Shown in pieces: positions 60,601 to 64,000 of a DNA stretch of 64,000 nucleotides; within the stretch, counting starts at the first letter, position 1, and each line of letters opens with the position of its first letter. Below the pieces are notes generated by a model, which did no database searches, had not been told where the DNA came from, and saw only the letters and a list, made by a program, of their open reading frames with translations. The DNA is from Diaporthe sp. PMI_573 (Eukaryota > Ascomycota > Sordariomycetes > Diaporthales > Diaporthaceae), in NCBI GenBank assembly GCA_021399435.1, contig JAJTUP010000004.1, forward strand, positions 806,001-870,000. The letters run 5' to 3'. Made by a program: the position numbers and the translations under genes.

Positions 60601-63173
60601 GTCGCGGTAGATTTCTGTGGCTGAGGCTTTGGCTGAGGCTCTGGCTCCTCCACATCTGGCACCGAGGACAAGTCCGACTGTGCGGACAGCTCACGAACAA
60701 GTGAGCCTGGCATCGGCTCTGCTCTGGCGTGGCTATCGTCCTGGGCGCGAGCGTCGTTGGTTAGGCGACGGGTGATCTCCCTCGCCGCACGTCTGCGAGT
60801 GGCTGCCAAGTCGTCCTCGCTCAGCCTCTGGGTGGGCGTGAAGTCCGGGGCGCCGCGACGAGGATTTCTGGAGCGTTGTGGTTCCAGGCCTGGTGCATCG
60901 CCGACGGGGTTGGTCGATGCAGCGTTCTGGTGGCCGTTGTTTTCGGCGTTTGGCTCGGAAGACGCATTTGCGTTTCGTCGCCCTCTAGCGGGTGCGCGCC
61001 TTGGGCGGGCCGCTATTGGCTGGGGCTCAGGACCAGGGCCTGGCCCTGCCCCGGCGGGATTGGGGGCGCCAGTCTCGTCGGCGGCGGACGCGGCGTCGGC
61101 AGCGGCAGCGGCGGACACATCGCCGATGTCTTGCATCGGCTTGTCCTCGTCAGCCTCCTGCGGTGGTGAGAGTGGTGGCGACAGGGATTTGGCCGTCGAC
61201 AGTGAGGAGTCACTACCCACTGAGCCAGAGCGAGTCTTGCGCCGCGAAGGCGACGCGTTTGCGCGGCCATTCATTCCGCGCGATGCAGATGCAGATGCAG
61301 TCTTGCGACGACCGGCGGATCGGCCGGTGGATGGCTCGCGGTTCTGCAATTTCTGCCTCTTGGAAGGGTGGGGCGGTGTGGCGACCGCCTCGGGCTCAAC
61401 CTCAGCTGTGTCTGGCTCGGCCTGTGCCTTGCCCGGACCCTGCAGCTCCTCTTGGGGCTGGAGGTCGTTCTCGTCAGTGGTTTCGTCAGCGCTGGTGTCC
61501 TCATCCCGCTTGCGCTTCTTGTTGTCGGCAAGTTCTTGCAGCCTTGATAGGTCCAGGCTGATGTGATCCCTGTATGGAGCAGGCTGCGGCGGGTGGGGCA
61601 CGTATTCTTTGTTTTCGCGCGCCTCTGGCTCAAAGTATCCGATGGCCGTCCTGTCTTTGTTTCCCTCAGCAATTCTGGGGTTTAAGTAGAGGCCAAACTT
61701 AAACACCGAATCTGCGCTCGCAGTTTGGCGGAAGATAGACTCCGCCAGCAACAGAAAGCGCGCATTGTCTTGGAACTCCTCGTATAGGGTCCGCAACGCG
61801 TAGGCCACAGCGTAATTGTGGTGTTGGAGGGCTTGCTCCACCGCGGCGTCGAATGATTTCTCCACGACTTCTTTCTGCGCAATAATGAGCTCGAGCTCAG
61901 ACTGAGTATAGTGAGGCCCGTCTTGCAGCTGTGGCTGGGCTGAAAACTGAGGGGCAGATGGCTCAGCAGCAGGACTGGTCGTCTGCTGCGGCGCGGCCGA
62001 CTGCGCGCGCGTTTTGGGTGGCATTTCGAAAAGAGACGCGCTTTGCGCTGATGATTCGCGCTTGAAGAAAGTGTCGTCAATGTCGTTGAAGGACGCGACA
62101 GACCGCGGTGATGTAGGTTGGTGAGATGATGAGAATGAGGGCAAGTCTTCGATCGATTGTTTGACTGGGTCAGGCAGAAACGATTTTGAAGAGTGCTTGG
62201 GTGGGAATAACAGAGAGCGTGTCGCAAGCGCAGGCTGTTTCAATGGGGGAAGTGAAGGTGGGATTGATTGTGATTGATGAGAAGGCGACGGCGAGCTTTG
62301 AGATACGCGTCGTCGTCGGGGTGTGGGTGAGCTGCGCAGGACAGATTCACTGTGCAATAGAGGGGTTGGTGTCAATTCTGATGTGGGTTGGTCTTCAGAC
62401 TCAGGCTGGATGATGTCTGAGGTCGGTGGGATCGAGCTGGAAGCTTGGTGTTTGGCTGCTGCTGCAGATGCAGTGGGGGCTGGAGAGTTGTTGTCCTTCA
62501 GGAGGGGAAGTGCAGGCTCAGGTTGGAAGTCTGGCTCGGGTTCAGGGTCGCTCTCTGAGTCTGCATCTGCTCTCGCATGTGCTGCTGCTTCTGCTGCTGC
62601 TTCGTTTGGTTCGAGTCCAGGTTCCGCTCCAACTTCAGGTGCAGGTGTTGACGAAGGTTGGGGTGTGGCAACAGCTGTGGAGGGGGTGGGTGACTGGGTG
62701 CCCGACTGGTCGAGCCGCCCATTCAAGCTGTTGTCTGCAGCAGCGCCCCCATTCTTCCGCTTCAGAACAATACGCTTGCCCCCAGTCTTGCGTGGTCCCA
62801 TCGTCAACGCGCCCCCATCCTGCACCGAGGAGCCATCACGTCCTCCCGACGCGCCACCGCCATGAAACGGACTGCTCGCCCCGAGCAGCTTCCTGACCAC
62901 GGCCGGCTTGGGCCTCGTCCCCAGCGGCTCCATCGTCTCCAGGACCCCCTGCCGTACAAGGCCGTCCTCCTGGAAGCTCGCCAGCTTCACACGCTCGGGC
63001 TCTATCCACGCCTCCATGAACTGCCTCGACCGGTCCAGCGACGCCGCATCTCTGCTCTCCTTGTCCCTCGCCCTGCTGCTATCGTTCGAACTCCGCGGCC
63101 CTCCGCCTGTTCCACCCACAGCCGGACTCGAGTATCGCGAGCGCGTGGCTCTCGTCGTTGGTGGTGCACTCAT
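57662..63173 (-). CDS. rco1: Double PHD-finger protein of the Rco1 type (Rpd3S histone deacetylase complex)
   Basis: Exons 63173-60412, 60136-60043, 59577-59234, 59071-58628 and 58574-57662 give 1518 residues. The N-terminal 900 residues are mostly disordered (Pro, Ser, Gln, Ala) with two conserved patches: FMEAWIEPERVKLASFQEDG and the QSELELIIAQKEVVEKSFD-YAVAYALRTLYEEF helix region. The first PHD finger (CSSCGGNGEIVCCDGC, then WYCWDC) is followed by PWGPLLTALDKKHAVSYRLP. The second finger is CHSCGTGTRKDRPILPCSACGLWWHTDCLDPP. In yeast Rco1 the fingers read histone H3 tails and guide Rpd3S over transcribed genes to limit cryptic transcription. Two introns are long for the window (465 and 275 bases). 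The C-terminal 300 residues contain a helix (MEEMTRRKYDRIVSELKKRK) and an acidic end (AMELD). The Rco1 assignment is by domain order; yeast Rco1 is much shorter. Confidence 0.87.
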
Positions 63174-64000
63174 AGCTGCAGCCTCGGGAGTGCCGGGCCT
63201 GGGTTTGCATCCCCCACCACCCTTCTTCGTCGAAGAGCTGCCTCGTGGCCCGGCCCGCGCTCCTGCTCGCGACCTTGGTGGTTTGCGCCTGCAAACGCCA
63301 CTCTATGTGCAATATTAGCAATTATTTTGTGGCAGGTTCGGAAGAAATGTAGTCTTACTTCTCTGTGTGCTCTTCAGTCCGAGCACAAAGCCGCACTGTT
63401 TGGGTGGGGGGGCCTTGGTGCTGCAACGCGTTCCCGGAGGCGGAGATGCAGCTCTGGGAACGGAATGTTTGGAAAGGAGGTCTGAAATTTGAGAACGGAC
63501 TGCCTTCCCCAAAAAAGAGCTCTGGCCTGGGCAGGGCAGGGCTGCTGACAGAGTGCCAACGGGCTCGAGCTAGGGGGTCTTGACAGGTTTCGGAGGTGCG
63601 GGTTGGCGAGCCGATCCTCCTCTGTCAGGGGCTGCACAGGCGGCCGAGATCCTCTTCAGTTGCTACCAAAACCGTGCAGGGCAGCGTCTGCTTCTTCCCG
63701 CGACCGGCTGCTGTCAGGAAACACCTTCTGAAAGCTGAGAATTTCCCAAGGGTTAAGGGGATAGCCCGGTGGCTTGGTGACAAATTCAGTTGATTTCAAA
63801 TCTATGTTTCCCTACGCAGACATTTATGGCCGGAAGTATTGTGATGCCGCGCGTGTGCTCGGTCAGGGGTTGACGGAGCATCAGTGAACCTTTGCCCAGA
63901 CAAGGTCAAAGCCGTCAACTTTTAGAGCACACCGACTGGTCGCTGTTGCACTCGACTGCTTGGGATCAGCGCCAGAGACCGGGCATGACATACCATGAAA
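63174..64000. other. 5' region of the RCO1-type gene (right edge)
   Basis: No gene is recognised in these 827 bases. They should contain the RCO1 promoter and leader. Frames present are short and overlap in antisense. Confidence 0.5.

Noticed and set aside
60757..61566. Plus-strand frames within the RCO1-type gene
   Set aside because: Antisense shadows of low-complexity coding sequence.

Overview
The window is nuclear DNA of a filamentous ascomycete (Pezizomycotina; the gene families fit a Sordariomycete, but I cannot place it closer). The reasons are many short spliceosomal introns (mostly 50-100 bp) with GT-AG ends and CTGAC-like branch sites, fungal-type housekeeping proteins (Pds5, Ceg1, Snx41/Atg20, Rco1), and several fungal accessory families (rhodopsin-type seven-helix proteins, fungal P450s, a Zn2Cys6 regulator, a berberine-bridge-type oxidase). 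I built the spliced models by hand; where full exon sums are given, they divide by three with no internal stop.

Left part (1-19.6 kb), accessory and partly decayed. It holds a broken GILT-family gene (422-1450), a SAM methyltransferase (2049-3037, minus), a secreted type-B carboxylesterase (5023-7257, minus), a small inverted-repeat element (7.87-8.24 kb), a rhodopsin-type membrane protein (9046-10164, minus) and a 98-residue membrane protein (11310-11748, minus). Next is a roughly 6 kb block flanked by two oppositely oriented 15-bp repeat arrays (12.90-12.99 and 18.81-18.89 kb). The block contains an intronless, shortened paralog of the branchpoint-bridging protein, a glutathione S-transferase, and a P450 pseudogene with several stops that has lost its heme-binding end.

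Centre (19.7-49.5 kb). PDS5 (19697-24285, minus) and a Ser/Thr-rich surface protein (27349-29158) precede a sesquiterpenoid gene cluster at 30.2-49.5 kb. The cluster has an aristolochene-synthase-type terpene cyclase (30194-31427), three P450s (32132-33756, 43576-45626, 45645-47617), two short-chain dehydrogenases (36563-37595, 37952-39350), a secreted FAD-linked oxidase (40109-41901), a rhodopsin-type membrane protein (34840-36173) and a Zn2Cys6 regulator (48213-49496). Every catalytic gene looks intact. The inferred logic is cyclisation of farnesyl diphosphate to a bicyclic (eremophilane-type) hydrocarbon, oxidation by the P450s, and redox trimming by the dehydrogenases and the flavin oxidase. 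No transporter gene is visible. AT-rich blocks separate several cluster genes.

Right part (51.9-63.2 kb), conserved housekeeping, all on the minus strand: mRNA guanylyltransferase CEG1 (51913-53179), sorting nexin SNX41/Atg20 (54001-56153) and a double-PHD protein of the Rco1 type (57662-63173), with a 46-bp triple repeat downstream of the last. No rRNA or tRNA gene and no CRISPR array was recognised.
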